Positions 18,453 through 27,953 of a stretch of DNA of 64,000 bases are shown one piece after another. The DNA is taken from the NCBI GenBank assembly GCA_021822385.1, contig JAKARC010000001.1:62001-126000 (forward strand), read 5' to 3'. Below the pieces are notes generated by a model. That model saw nothing but the letters and a program-made list of their open reading frames with translations, was not told the origin of the DNA and did not search any database. Each line of letters starts with the position of its first letter. Position 1 is the stretch's first letter. A program made the translations under genes and the position numbers. Source of the stretch: Pseudomonadota bacterium (GTDB taxonomy: Bacteria > Pseudomonadota > Gammaproteobacteria > Steroidobacterales > Steroidobacteraceae).

Positions 18453-19610
18453 CTATTTCAACGTGCTGCCCCGGCGCAGCGCGCCGCTGCCGAAGCGCGC
18501 ACACACCTGCTCGAGCGCCGAATCGAGCCGCGTGCTGTCGCCGCGCCCTTCGGGTTCAAAAAGACCCATTTGCCGCGCTGGCGACAGTCCGCTCAGCACC
18601 ACCCCCAGCAGACGCAGTCTTGCACCCCGGTGCTCTGCCAGCCAGGCTTGAAGCAACTCATGTGCAACCGCGCGGATCGTGTGTGCCGCCCGCGTGGGCG
18701 GCGCGATGCCGCGCTGGCGCGAGAAGGTGGTGAAATCGTGGCAGCGGATCTTCACGCCGATCCGGGCCGCGAGCAAGTCCTTGTGGCGCAGCCGTTGGCA
18801 GGCCAGGTCCGCCAGGCGGCTCAGCTGCAGCGCGAGCGCCTGCGGCGCCTCGATGTCGCGCGCGAACGTGTCCTCGGCGCTGATCGACTGTTCCGCCCGG
18901 TCGGTGACGACCGGCCGTGTGTCGATACCGGCGGCACGTTCGCGCATGCGCGGCGCATCGCGGCCGAACAGCCGCCACAGGAGCGATTCCGGCGCCGTGC
19001 GCAGCTGTTCCAGGGTGTGCAGTCCAGCCGCCTCAACCTTTTCGCCGAGCTTGCGTCCAAGCCCGGGTAAGCGCCGGACCGAAAGCGGATCGAGAACCTC
19101 CCGGACCCGCTCCGCAGGCACGATCGTCAACCCGTCGGGTTTGCCGAGGTCCGAGGCAATCTTCGCCACGAGCTTGTTCGTGGCGACCCCAACCGAGGCG
19201 GTCAGTCCGGTGCGTGCGCGGATCTGGTCCTTGATGTGCCGAGCGATGCGGGGCGGTTCGCCGAACAGACCTGTGCTGCCGCTGACGTCGAGGAAGGCTT
19301 CATCCAGCGACAGCCCTTGCACCACCGGTGTGATCTGATGAAATACCGCAAAGACCTGTGCGGAGACTTCGCGGTAGCGGCTCAGGCGTGGCGGCACGCA
19401 GATTGCCGCCGGGCAGCGCCGCAGCGCCGTGCTCATGGGCATGGCCGAGTGCACGCCGAACCGGCGCACCTCGTAGCTGGCCGCCGCCACGACACCGCGG
19501 GCGCCCGCATGTCCGACGACCACGGGCCTGCCGGCAAGCTCAGGCCGGTCGTGCTGTTCCACGGCGGCGAAAAACGCATCCATATCGACATGGAGAATTG
19601 CGCGGATCAT
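18453..19610 (-). CDS. dinB: DNA polymerase IV (Y-family translesion polymerase)
   Basis: A 385-residue Y-family polymerase. Diagnostic elements are HVDMDAFFAAVEQ at the N-terminus (catalytic Asp and Phe-Phe steric gate), YEVRRFGVHSAMP, and SLDEAFLDVS with the second catalytic acidic pair, followed by helix-hairpin-helix thumb and little-finger domains. It performs error-prone synthesis past damaged bases. No consensus beta-clamp motif was identified with certainty; the C-terminus ends in a basic RRGSTLK. It sits ten bases upstream of the exeA-like gene on the same strand. No LexA-type box was identified before it. Confidence 0.95.
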   Translation of the reverse strand: MIRAILHVDMDAFFAAVEQHDRPELAGRPVVVGHAGARGVVAAASYEVRRFGVHSAMPMSTALRRCPAAICVPPRLSRYREVSAQVFAVFHQITPVVQGLSLDEAFLDVSGSTGLFGEPPRIARHIKDQIRARTGLTASVGVATNKLVAKIASDLGKPDGLTIVPAERVREVLDPLSVRRLPGLGRKLGEKVEAAGLHTLEQLRTAPESLLWRLFGRDAPRMRERAAGIDTRPVVTDRAEQSISAEDTFARDIEAPQALALQLSRLADLACQRLRHKDLLAARIGVKIRCHDFTTFSRQRGIAPPTRAAHTIRAVAHELLQAWLAEHRGARLRLLGVVLSGLSPARQMGLFEPEGRGDSTRLDSALEQVCARFGSGALRRGSTLK

Positions 19611-19635
19611 GGCGGACGGGCTCCGCGTGCGGCGC

Positions 19636-20634
19636 TCAGAGCGTGAGGAAACCGTAACTCAAGACGACCACGAACATCAGCCCCAAGAGGCTCAGATAGC
19701 CAAGCGAAAGCACGGCAAGCTTGCCGATGGTACGCCAGCGGCTCTGCCGATACACCCGCCGCAGCGCCAGATAGAAATAAGCGACCGCGTAAACCCACAG
19801 CAGCGTGCCGATCCAGCCGAGGATCCCGGCGGGCGTTCCGATCATCGCGAGCAAGGTGTACAGCCCGAAGGCCATGAACAGGAAGACCTGGTTGTGAACG
19901 AGAAACAACAGGTGCTCGACGTAGTAGCGCCGCGGGTGCCGGTACAGTGGCACCATCACCAGTGCCATGAGCGGCAGGAAGAGGAACATTGCACGTTCGA
20001 AGTCGTGCAGCCACTCGGAATCGAATCGCTCGATGCCGTCCGCGGAGTTGAGCGCCGCCCAGTTGCGCTGAATGCGCGGCGACAGCCCGGTGCACCAGCG
20101 CGCCAGGGTCTGGCTGCTGGCCCGCAGGGATTGGCAGACCCGCCGCATGGGCACGGTGACCGGTAGCGTGGCGCCGGCCTGGCGGATCTTCGACCCGATG
20201 CGCTCGGGCGGAGCGAGGGTGCGATAGTGAATGCGTCCGTGCCCGCTGTGAATCTGAATCGGCGGTGGAGACAGCCAGGATTGCAGACTGATCAGCAGGA
20301 AGAAAAGAATGCTGACCACCAGGTACAGCCGCACCGGCGGGAGGTAGCGCACGCGATGGCCGGCGAGGAACTCCTCCGTCAGAAATCCCGGCTGCAGCAG
20401 CAGAGCGGATGTCGTTCGCCATACGCGTGAGTCCGCGTGCGTCAGATCCTCGGTGGCTTCCTGGATAAAATGTCGCAGCGAGTGCACGGGATGGGTGTGG
20501 TGGCGCTGCCCGCATTGGCTGCAGTAGGGGCCGGTGAGTGTCGCGCCGCAATTGGCGCACACGTTGGACGCGGACGCCGTCTCGGGCGGTCCCCCGACCG
20601 CAGGCGCCGAATCCTCCCCAACGGTGCTGCTCAA
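19636..20634 (-). CDS. DUF3667 membrane protein with N-terminal zinc ribbon
   Basis: 332 residues. An N-terminal zinc-ribbon pair (CANCGATLTG and CSQCGQRH) is followed by the DUF3667 block HSLRHFIQEATEDLTHADSR and then several membrane helices (LYLVVSILFFLLISL, AMFLFLPLMALVMVPLY, YVEHLLFLVHNQVFLFMAF, a further helix near GWIGTLLWVYAVAYFYLAL and a last one at the C-terminus). A large soluble loop lies between the first and second helix. Function is unknown for the family. Its ATG overlaps the stop of fadE by four bases, so it is translated directly after the acyl-CoA dehydrogenase and may be expressed with it. Confidence 0.85.
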   Translation of the reverse strand: MSSTVGEDSAPAVGGPPETASASNVCANCGATLTGPYCSQCGQRHHTHPVHSLRHFIQEATEDLTHADSRVWRTTSALLLQPGFLTEEFLAGHRVRYLPPVRLYLVVSILFFLLISLQSWLSPPPIQIHSGHGRIHYRTLAPPERIGSKIRQAGATLPVTVPMRRVCQSLRASSQTLARWCTGLSPRIQRNWAALNSADGIERFDSEWLHDFERAMFLFLPLMALVMVPLYRHPRRYYVEHLLFLVHNQVFLFMAFGLYTLLAMIGTPAGILGWIGTLLWVYAVAYFYLALRRVYRQSRWRTIGKLAVLSLGYLSLLGLMFVVVLSYGFLTL

Positions 20635-23174
20635 GCCGGCGACCCCGATGCGTCCGCGCGCATGAATTCCGCGGTGGCGCGCGTGCCGAGCTCGTGCGCC
20701 GCGAAGTCATCGACGTGAATGAGGTTCATCACCTTGCGATCGAATTCGTGCAGAGCCTGTGCCTCGGCGGCAGTGATGATCCCGGCCGCGAGCGCCTGGT
20801 CGATCTGTCCGGGCAGGTCGAGCGCGCTGACGCGACCGGTTTTGACGCCTTCCACGCGAATACGCTTCTCGAGGGGTTCCATCTGTACGGCGAGCTCGAG
20901 GGCCTCGCCGAGCAGGCCGAGGGGATTGTCGGGTTGGACGGTCGTGTAGATGAACTGGCCGAGCCGCGCGCGCGTCGGGCTCGGCGCGCTGATGAGTTCG
21001 GCGACGTGCCGCCCCAGCCGATCGGACGGCGCTGAGTAGTATCGGCCCCGCGGAAAGACCACGGCGCGCATCAGTACCGCAAGCGGCCGGTTCGGGAAGT
21101 TGCGCAGGAAGCCGTGCAGCTGTTCCTGAGCATGGTAGAGCAGATTGCGGCAGGCCCACTCGACGATGGGCAGGTCCTCGGCCGGCCGGCCCTGATTCTC
21201 GTGATGCTTCAGCACCATCGAGGCGAGATACATCGCGGACAATACGTCGCCGAGCCGGGCGGACAGGTTCTCTTTCTTCTTCAGGTAGCCGCCGAGCGTG
21301 AGCATTGCCACATCGACGGTGAAGGCGAATGAGGCGCTGAAGCGCACGATGTGCTGATAGTACCGCGCGGTCGGTCCGCTTACCGGCGCGCGCGTGAACC
21401 GCGCGTGAGTGAGCGCCATGATGAGCGAGCGCACGGCATTGGAAATCGTGAAGCCGATGTGGCCAAACAGCGCGCGGTCGAATGCCTCGACGCCGCGCGC
21501 GTGATCGGAATCCCGTGCGGCATTCATCTCGCGCAGCACGAACGGATGACAGCGGACCGCGCCCTGTCCAAAGATGATGAGATTGCGAGTGAGAAGATTG
21601 GCGCCTTCGACGGTGATGGCCACGGGGACGCACTGATAGCCGCGTGCCAGATAGTTCTTCGGCCCGAGACAGATGCCCTTGCCGCCGTGCACGTCCATCG
21701 CGTCGTTGGCGACTTGCCGGCCCATTTCGGTCACGTGGTATTTGAGCATCGCGGAGGGAACCGAAGGCTTTTCCCCGCCATCGATTGCGCCGGTTGTCAC
21801 CGAGCGTGCCGCATCCATCGTGTAGGTGAGGCCGGCCATGCGGGCGAGCACCGCCTCGACCCCTTCGAAGCGGCCCACGGGCATGTTGAACTGACGGCGA
21901 ATGCGGCTATAGGCGCCGCTCGCCCAGAGACCTGCCTTGGCGCCGCCGGTGGCGTTGGACGGTAGCGAGATGCAGCGACCGACCGAGAGTTGTTCCACCA
22001 GCATCCGCCAGCCGCAGCCGGCCATCTTCGGTCCGCCGATGATGAAATCGAGCGGCACGAATACATCGTGCCCCTGGATCGGGCCGTTCTGGAACGGGAT
22101 GTTGGCTGGAAAATGTCGCCGGCCGATGTTGATGCCCGCCGTATCCCGCGGGATGAGCGCGCAGGTGATGCCGACATCGACCGGGCCACCGAGCAGCTGC
22201 TGCGGATCGAACAGCCGGAATGCGAGGCCGATCACGGTGGCAATCGGCGCCAGGGTGATGTAGCGCTTGGAGAAGTTCAGGCGCATGCCGAGCACCTCAC
22301 GGCCCTGCCAGACGTCGCGGCAGACGACGCCGGTGTCGGGAATGGATGCCGCGTCGGAGCCGGCGCGAGGACCGGTGAGGGCAAAGCACGGCACTTCCTC
22401 CCCGCGTGCCAGGCGCGGCAGGTAGTAATCCTTCTGCTGCTCGGTGCCGTAATGGTTGAGCAGTTCGGCCGGCCCGAGTGAATTCGGCACCGCGATGGTG
22501 GAGGATGCGGTCGTGCTGCGGCTTGATATCTTGGTGAGCACGCACGAGTGCGCGTACGCGGAAAATTCGAGTCCGCCGTAGCGCTTGGGAATGATCATCG
22601 CGAAGAATCCGCGCGCTTTGATGAATTCCCAGACGTGCGGCGGCAGATCGCCGAGTTCATGGGTGATGGCCCAGTCGTCGAGCATGGCGCACAGTTGCTC
22701 GCACGGACCATCGATGAACGCCTGCTCCTCGGCGGTGAGCTGCGGGGCCTGGGCGCCGAGCAGCTTGCTCCAGTCCGGAGCGCCCGTGAACAATTCTCCG
22801 TCCCACCAGACCGTGCCGGCCTCGAGCGCTTCGCGCTCGGTCTGCGACATCGGCGGCAGGAGCCTGCGGTAGGCGCGCATGAAGGGGCGGGTCAGCAGCG
22901 CTTTGCGCAGCGTGCGCACGTTGAGCAGCCACAGCGCCGCCAACAGCAGCCACAGCAAGCCCTTCCACGTTGCCCAGGCCGCGCTCGTCGCGCCGAGGTA
23001 ACTATAGGCGATGAGGAGCACGGTGAAGGTCGCGGTGAATGCCAGCAGCGACAACCGCCGGTAAGCCAAGTAGAGCACCGCGGCGATGAACAGAAGGGTG
23101 ATGACCCCTCCGGCCTGGGTCACGGCATACGCGACAGCTGCGGCCGCAAGCAACGCGAGCAGGGCACCCAGCAT
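20631..23174 (-). CDS. fadE: Membrane-associated acyl-CoA dehydrogenase FadE
   Basis: An 847-residue long acyl-CoA dehydrogenase, close in size to the ~814-residue E. coli FadE. It starts with two or more hydrophobic segments (LGALLALLAAAAVAYAVTQ, TATFTVLLIAYSYLG) that anchor it to the membrane, then has the FAD-dependent dehydrogenase core with ALTGPRAGSDAASIPDTG (substrate/FAD loop) and DVHGGKGICLGPKNY, and a long C-terminal DUF1974 extension typical of FadE. It catalyses the first step of fatty-acid beta-oxidation, the oxidation of acyl-CoA to enoyl-CoA. The DUF3667 gene follows with a 4-base overlap. A thiolase of the same pathway lies 40 kb away at the end of the window. Confidence 0.95.
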   Translation of the reverse strand: MLGALLALLAAAAVAYAVTQAGGVITLLFIAAVLYLAYRRLSLLAFTATFTVLLIAYSYLGATSAAWATWKGLLWLLLAALWLLNVRTLRKALLTRPFMRAYRRLLPPMSQTEREALEAGTVWWDGELFTGAPDWSKLLGAQAPQLTAEEQAFIDGPCEQLCAMLDDWAITHELGDLPPHVWEFIKARGFFAMIIPKRYGGLEFSAYAHSCVLTKISSRSTTASSTIAVPNSLGPAELLNHYGTEQQKDYYLPRLARGEEVPCFALTGPRAGSDAASIPDTGVVCRDVWQGREVLGMRLNFSKRYITLAPIATVIGLAFRLFDPQQLLGGPVDVGITCALIPRDTAGINIGRRHFPANIPFQNGPIQGHDVFVPLDFIIGGPKMAGCGWRMLVEQLSVGRCISLPSNATGGAKAGLWASGAYSRIRRQFNMPVGRFEGVEAVLARMAGLTYTMDAARSVTTGAIDGGEKPSVPSAMLKYHVTEMGRQVANDAMDVHGGKGICLGPKNYLARGYQCVPVAITVEGANLLTRNLIIFGQGAVRCHPFVLREMNAARDSDHARGVEAFDRALFGHIGFTISNAVRSLIMALTHARFTRAPVSGPTARYYQHIVRFSASFAFTVDVAMLTLGGYLKKKENLSARLGDVLSAMYLASMVLKHHENQGRPAEDLPIVEWACRNLLYHAQEQLHGFLRNFPNRPLAVLMRAVVFPRGRYYSAPSDRLGRHVAELISAPSPTRARLGQFIYTTVQPDNPLGLLGEALELAVQMEPLEKRIRVEGVKTGRVSALDLPGQIDQALAAGIITAAEAQALHEFDRKVMNLIHVDDFAAHELGTRATAEFMRADASGSPA

Positions 23175-23283
23175 GGAAGCTCCTTCAATTCGCTGTGATC
23201 AAGAGCGTTTGCATACTGCTCGCAACGCCCGTGTCGACACAAGATCCCCTCCGGCCCTGCCCGCGGCACGCGGCGGCCGTGCG

Positions 23284-23315
23284 TCCCGGCATGCCCCCCT
23301 CAGCGCATGCCGGGA
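23284..23315 (-). terminator. Candidate stem-loop after mdh
   Basis: A perfect 10-base inverted repeat (TCCCGGCATG at 23284-23293 and its complement at 23306-23315) with a 12-base loop begins nine bases after the mdh stop. No T-run follows on the minus strand, so it is at best an imperfect intrinsic terminator or an mRNA 3'-end stabiliser. Confidence 0.45.
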
Positions 23316-23323
23316 CCGGACAC

Positions 23324-24304
23324 TTACCCCAGCAGGGTCTTGACGCCTTCGCGCTCTTCCTGCAGTTCGGCCAGCGAGGCGTCCATACGCTTGCGGCTGG
23401 CGGCGTCGATTTCCAGTCCCTTGACGATACGGTACTCGCCATTGTGCGTCGTCACCGGATAGGAATAGATCACGCCTTCCGGAATGCCGTAGCTGCCGTC
23501 GGAGGGAATCGCCATGCTTACCCAGTCATCCTCGCGCGTACCGCTGACCCACGTATGCACGTGATCGATCGCGGCCGAGGCGGCCGAGGCGGCCGAGGAA
23601 GCGCCGCGCGCCTTGATGATGGCCGCACCGCGCTGCTGTACGAGCGGAATGAAGGTCTGCTCAACCCAGGCATCATCGACCAGGGTACGCGCAGGTTTGC
23701 CGCCGACCAGGGCGTGGTTGATGTCCGGATATTGTGTCGAGGAGTGATTGCCCCACACCGTCATGCGGCGAATGTCGCGGGCATGGGTGCCGGTTTTTTC
23801 CGCGAGCTGCGACAGGGCGCGATTATGATCGAGCCGGGTCATCGCAGTGAAATTGCGTGGATTGAGCTCCTTGGCGTTGGCACGCGCGATCAGCGCATTG
23901 GTGTTGGCCGGGTTGCCGACCACCAGAACCTTCACGTCACGGTTGGCGGTCTCGTTGAGCGCCTTGCCTTGCGCGGCGAAGATCTGTGCGTTGGCAAGCA
24001 GCAGATCCTTGCGCTCCATGCCCGGTCCGCGCGGGCGCGCCCCGACCAGCAGCGCCACGTGGCAGTCGCGGAAGGCAACCTTGGCATCGTCCGTGGCGAT
24101 GATCCTGTTCAGACCGGCGAATGCGCAATCGGCGAGCTCCATCACGACGCCGTTCAGAGCCGGCAAGGACGGGGTGATCTCGAGCAGGTGCAGATTGATG
24201 GGCTGGTCGGCTCCGAGTAGTTCTCCGGAGGCGACACGGAAGGCCAGAGCATAACCAATCTGACCGGCGGCGCCGGTGATCGCGACATTCAATGCGGGTT
24301 TCAT
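23324..24304 (-). CDS. mdh: NAD-dependent malate dehydrogenase
   Basis: 326 residues when started at the ATG at 24304, directly before [15 protein letters not shown], the NAD-binding loop; this equals the usual length of the type-2 bacterial malate dehydrogenase. The substrate-binding arginines appear in [15 protein letters not shown], the NAD/active-site segment in [10 protein letters not shown], Asp/Arg in TRLDHNRA and the catalytic His in [12 protein letters not shown]. It interconverts malate and oxaloacetate in the TCA cycle. The Ala/Ser-rich stretch [12 protein letters not shown] is a normal part of this family although its DNA forms a short tandem repeat. It is preceded by 194 non-coding bases and is probably monocistronic. 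Confidence 0.95.
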   Translation of the reverse strand: MKPALNVAITGAAGQIGYALAFRVASGELLGADQPINLHLLEITPSLPALNGVVMELADCAFAGLNRIIATDDAKVAFRDCHVALLVGARPRGPGMERKDLLLANAQIFAAQGKALNETANRDVKVLVVGNPANTNALIARANAKELNPRNFTAMTRLDHNRALSQLAEKTGTHARDIRRMTVWGNHSSTQYPDINHALVGGKPARTLVDDAWVEQTFIPLVQQRGAAIIKARGASSAASAASAAIDHVHTWVSGTREDDWVSMAIPSDGSYGIPEGVIYSYPVTTHNGEYRIVKGLEIDAASRKRMDASLAELQEEREGVKTLLG

Positions 24305-24498
24305 ATGAGCTGATTCCATACGGGAAAGGCGGAGGATTTTAGCGCCGAAAAGTCCGGTTTATCCGAACACACCGCGGCGCTCCGGCATTCTTGCGGGAGA
24401 TCCACGGCGTCGCTGCGACGGGCTGCGCGATGACTGTGAGTATATCCAGACATGCCGCGCCGGACAATGCCGCGGCCGTCGGGCGGCTCGCGACGGTG

Positions 24499-26562
24499 TC
24501 AGGCCGTCCGGCCGGCCGCCTGCGCAGCCCGCAGCAGATGCCCGAATGCGCAGCCGGAGCTGCCCTGTCGCTGCAGCAGCACGAGCAGCTCCTCCACGGC
24601 GCAGGGCTCGCCGAACAGTCTGCCCTGCGCCTGCGCGCAGCCGTTGCGGCTGAGGAAATCGAGCTGATCCTGCGCTTCGACGCCTTCGGCCACTACGACC
24701 ATACCCAGGTTGCGGCCCATCTCGATGATGGTGCGCACCAGAGTGGCGTTGCCGGTGTTCTCGGTCACATCCCGTATGAACGACTGATCGATCTTGAGCG
24801 TGTCGATCGGGAACTGCTGCAGCGCGGACAGCGACGAGTAGCCCGTACCGAAGTCATCGATCGACAGATGCAGTCCCATGGCGTACAGCTCATCGAGCAG
24901 GCGCAGCGTGTTCTTGCTGTCGGCCATGAGCGTCGTCTCGGTGATCTCCAGCTCGAGCGCGGTGGGCGAAACGCCATGGCGACGGAACACCGAGCGACAG
25001 CGCAGGATGAAGCTCGCTTGACGCAGCTGCCGCAGCGAGAGGTTGAGCGAGATGCGCCCCGGTTCCCCGCCGGCGCCCTTTAACTGTCGATAATCCATGC
25101 AGACCCGGTTCAGCACCCACTCGCCGATGTCCAGAATGAGGTTCGTCTCCTCGGCCAGCGGGATGAAGCGTGCGGGCGGAATGTCGCCGTGTCCGGGCAG
25201 CCGCCAGCGCAACAGCGCCTCCGCCCCCACCACCCGTCCACTGGTAAGGTCGACTTTCGGCTGGTAGCGGATGACCAGCTCGTCACGCTCGAGCGCACGG
25301 CGCAGCTTGCTCTTCAAGATCAGCCGCTCGACGGCCGCGGCGTTCATCTCCGGGGAATAGAACGTGAAAGTGTTGCCGCCGTTCTGTTTGGCGTGATACA
25401 TCGCCGCATCGGCGTTGCGGATCAGGTCGATCACGTTCTCGGCGTCGCGCGGGCAGAAGGCTATGCCCATGCTGGCGGTCAGGAAGACTTCTTGCTGATT
25501 GAGCTGGAACGCGCGCGCCACCTCATTCAGCACCGCGCGCGCCAGCTGCCCGATCGGCACGCGCTGATCCGTGTCAGCGGGCAAGCCATGCAGGCAGAGC
25601 GCGAACTCGTCGCCGGCGAGGCGGCCGAGGCTCGCGTTCGGCGGCAGGGCGCGGGTCAGCCGTTCGGCGAGCACCTCGAGAACCCGGTCGCCGGTGTCGT
25701 GTCCGAAGGTGTCGTTGACTTCCTTGAACCGGTCCATGTCGAGATACAGCAGCGCCACCGCCTGTCCGCTCCGCAAGCCGCGCGCAAGAGTCTGCTGCAG
25801 CATGTGCTGGAACTGCATGCGATTGGCGACCTTGGTGAGCGTGTCGTACCGCGCCAGGTAGCGGATGCGCCGCTCGGCGCGCTTGCGGTCAGTGATGTTG
25901 CGGACGACGAAAATGTTGCCCTGAAACTGCGGGTCATCGGACTCGATGCGCGAGCCGGCGAGGGATACCGGAATGGTCTGGCCGTCGCGGGTGCGCACCA
26001 CCGTCTCGCGCGTGTCCTGCGCGGCCTGCAGCAGGTCGAAGCCGGCCCGGGCACGCTCCTCGAGCAGAGAGGCGATCCCGCGCCCGAGCAGTTCCTCCTC
26101 CCCGAAGCCGAGCATCTTGCAGGCCGCGGTGTTGGCTGTCTTGATCACTCCGTCGGGTGAGGTCAGGAACACCGCGTCGGCCATGCTGTTCAGCACGCTG
26201 CGCAGATAATCCTTGTTGATGGTCGACTGGCGCAGCCGCGCGCGCATGCGCTCCATGGCCTGTTCGAGCTCGCCCATGCCGTCATGCTCGTGCATTTCGA
26301 CGGGACGGGCATAGTCGCCTTGGCCGATGCGCTGGGCACTGCGCGTCAGCGCCGCGGCGGTCTGTTGCACTGCGCGCCCGGCGCGCCAGATCCCGATCGC
26401 GACCATGAGCGCGCCGCCGGCGGCGACGGCGCCTGCCAGCACGAGCGGCACCACGCCGGGCCAATGTCCCCAGAGGGCCGCGGCGACGCACAGGACGGCC
26501 GTGGTCGAGGTGGCCACGAATGCCCAGAGTGCGGAGCTGAAGGTCTTCAAGGCGCGGCTCAC
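24499..26562 (-). CDS. Membrane PAS-GGDEF-EAL protein (c-di-GMP metabolism)
   Basis: 687 residues. Two N-terminal membrane helices (TTAVLCVAAALWGHW and GVVPLVLAGAVAAGGALMVAIG) are followed by a HAMP-like linker, a PAS domain (SVLNSMADAVFLTSPDGVIK), a GGDEF domain whose active-site motif reads AGDEF (in LAGDEFALCL), and an EAL domain that keeps EALLRW, DDFGTGYSSL and VAEGVE. The AGDEF variant is known in active diguanylate cyclases, so cyclase activity is possible, while the EAL residues suggest a working phosphodiesterase. The very short periplasmic loop argues that the sensor is PAS. An HD-domain gene lies 251 bases upstream. Confidence 0.92.
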   Translation of the reverse strand: MSRALKTFSSALWAFVATSTTAVLCVAAALWGHWPGVVPLVLAGAVAAGGALMVAIGIWRAGRAVQQTAAALTRSAQRIGQGDYARPVEMHEHDGMGELEQAMERMRARLRQSTINKDYLRSVLNSMADAVFLTSPDGVIKTANTAACKMLGFGEEELLGRGIASLLEERARAGFDLLQAAQDTRETVVRTRDGQTIPVSLAGSRIESDDPQFQGNIFVVRNITDRKRAERRIRYLARYDTLTKVANRMQFQHMLQQTLARGLRSGQAVALLYLDMDRFKEVNDTFGHDTGDRVLEVLAERLTRALPPNASLGRLAGDEFALCLHGLPADTDQRVPIGQLARAVLNEVARAFQLNQQEVFLTASMGIAFCPRDAENVIDLIRNADAAMYHAKQNGGNTFTFYSPEMNAAAVERLILKSKLRRALERDELVIRYQPKVDLTSGRVVGAEALLRWRLPGHGDIPPARFIPLAEETNLILDIGEWVLNRVCMDYRQLKGAGGEPGRISLNLSLRQLRQASFILRCRSVFRRHGVSPTALELEITETTLMADSKNTLRLLDELYAMGLHLSIDDFGTGYSSLSALQQFPIDTLKIDQSFIRDVTENTGNATLVRTIIEMGRNLGMVVVAEGVEAQDQLDFLSRNGCAQAQGRLFGEPCAVEELLVLLQRQGSSGCAFGHLLRAAQAAGRTA

Positions 26563-26813
26563 CGCAAATCACTCCATCCCGACAACTGCAACTTCGTCTC
26601 CTGCGGGCAGCGCGGTGCCGCATCCGCTTTCCCAAGAGACTCAATCGATACGCGCGCACGGGGCCGGAGGGTCCCGGCGAGTGGGCCGACGCTACCCGGC
26701 GGCTCAAGCCGCTCTCCATGCCCAGGCGCCCAGGCATAGGTGCTCATGCCCTGCAGAATATCAGAGTCGCGTCCAAACCGCATCGACGGTGGCCGGTGGG
26801 CCGAGCCGCTGTG

Positions 26814-27824
26814 CTACTCGCGTGCGCCCATCCAGATGCGCTTCAGATAGCTCACCATCAGGCCGCGCATGGTGGCCATGGGATCGGCGGTGGCCGCAAA
26901 GATGGGCGGTCGGCGCCGCAGCAGCCGCCAGTTCTCGCCGCGCAGCACGCGGCGCAGGAACTCCACGTTGCGATCGATGGCCTCGATGTACGGATTACGC
27001 CCGCCGTAGAGGACCTCGACATGCCGGTAGGCCGCGCCGAATTCGCGCTCGAGCCGCTGCGTGCGGACCTGGTCGACAAATTCCGGCGTCTGGCGCAGCA
27101 GATCGAGTCCCGAGGCGTATTTGACAACGGCCTTGCCGTTGTCCACCGGCATGGCGATCCCGCCGAGCACGAACTCGACGTACAGCCGGTCACGGCACTT
27201 CTCGAGATAGCACCGATCGGCCATCTGCGCCATCATGTCCGCCGTGCCGAGCAGATGCCCGACGGTGATGTCGCGCCGGTCTTGCAGGCGCATCTCGATC
27301 TGCGCCGCCGGGATCTCGTAGCCCGTGAAATGAATCACTTCCCGCGCCACCGGCACCCAGTGCTCGAGCCCGATTTGCGGCAGATATTCCTCAAGAAAAC
27401 GGGCGCCTCGCGACACGTGCACGCGGGTGAACTCCGCGCCGTTGCGTGAGTGCTGTTCATCGGTGCGCCTGAGGTAGCCGACGTCGTGAAACAGCCCCGT
27501 GATCAGTCCGGCAACCGCGCGCTCGCCACCCAGCCGGTCGGCCGGTTGCGCCTGGCGCTCGTAACCGACCAGCAGGCGCGCCAGCGCAAGCGTGATATCC
27601 AGGGTGTGCTGGCGATCGTGATACACGGTGTCGACACCGTAGTAACCGGGGACCGCACCGGCGAACAGGCGCTCGAAGTGGGCAAATGCACGCTGCAGAG
27701 GCACGAGCGACTCGCTCGGCCAGGTGGGGGCGAACAAGGCCTCCACGGCTCCCTGCACCGCGTTGGTCGAGCTGACCTGCACGGTGTCGGTAACGTCGAA
27801 ATCGCTGCGCCGCACGCTGGACAT
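26814..27824 (-). CDS. HD-domain metal-dependent phosphohydrolase
   Basis: About 336 residues from the ATG at 27824; the longer frame from 27926 adds an Arg-rich stretch without support. Metal-binding residues are easy to place: Y68-H69 in VYHDRQHTLDITL with H73, the HD pair H113-D114 in GLFHDVGY, downstream His residues, and a later Asp in LGTADMMAQMAD. The YH-x3-H spacing before HD recalls class I cyclic-nucleotide phosphodiesterases, so a nucleotide or cyclic nucleotide is a plausible substrate, but this is only motif resemblance. No HD-GYP motif is present. No membrane segment or signal peptide is seen. Confidence 0.78.
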   Translation of the reverse strand: MSSVRRSDFDVTDTVQVSSTNAVQGAVEALFAPTWPSESLVPLQRAFAHFERLFAGAVPGYYGVDTVYHDRQHTLDITLALARLLVGYERQAQPADRLGGERAVAGLITGLFHDVGYLRRTDEQHSRNGAEFTRVHVSRGARFLEEYLPQIGLEHWVPVAREVIHFTGYEIPAAQIEMRLQDRRDITVGHLLGTADMMAQMADRCYLEKCRDRLYVEFVLGGIAMPVDNGKAVVKYASGLDLLRQTPEFVDQVRTQRLEREFGAAYRHVEVLYGGRNPYIEAIDRNVEFLRRVLRGENWRLLRRRPPIFAATADPMATMRGLMVSYLKRIWMGARE

Positions 27825-27953
27825 TTTTCTCTGCAAGCCGACGCCATGCGTGGCCGGCCTGAATGATGCTCGGCGCACTGTGGCGCAAAGGCGGCGGGGA
27901 TACCGAGAGCCACTGCTCAGAATCATCGGCCACGTCCCCCCGCGCGCACCCGC

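Noticed and set aside
23571-23597. Three tandem copies of the 9-base unit GCGGCCGAG inside mdh
   Set aside because: The encoded Ala/Ser-rich segment is a normal conserved part of this malate dehydrogenase family, so the repeat is probably just codon bias, not a special element.
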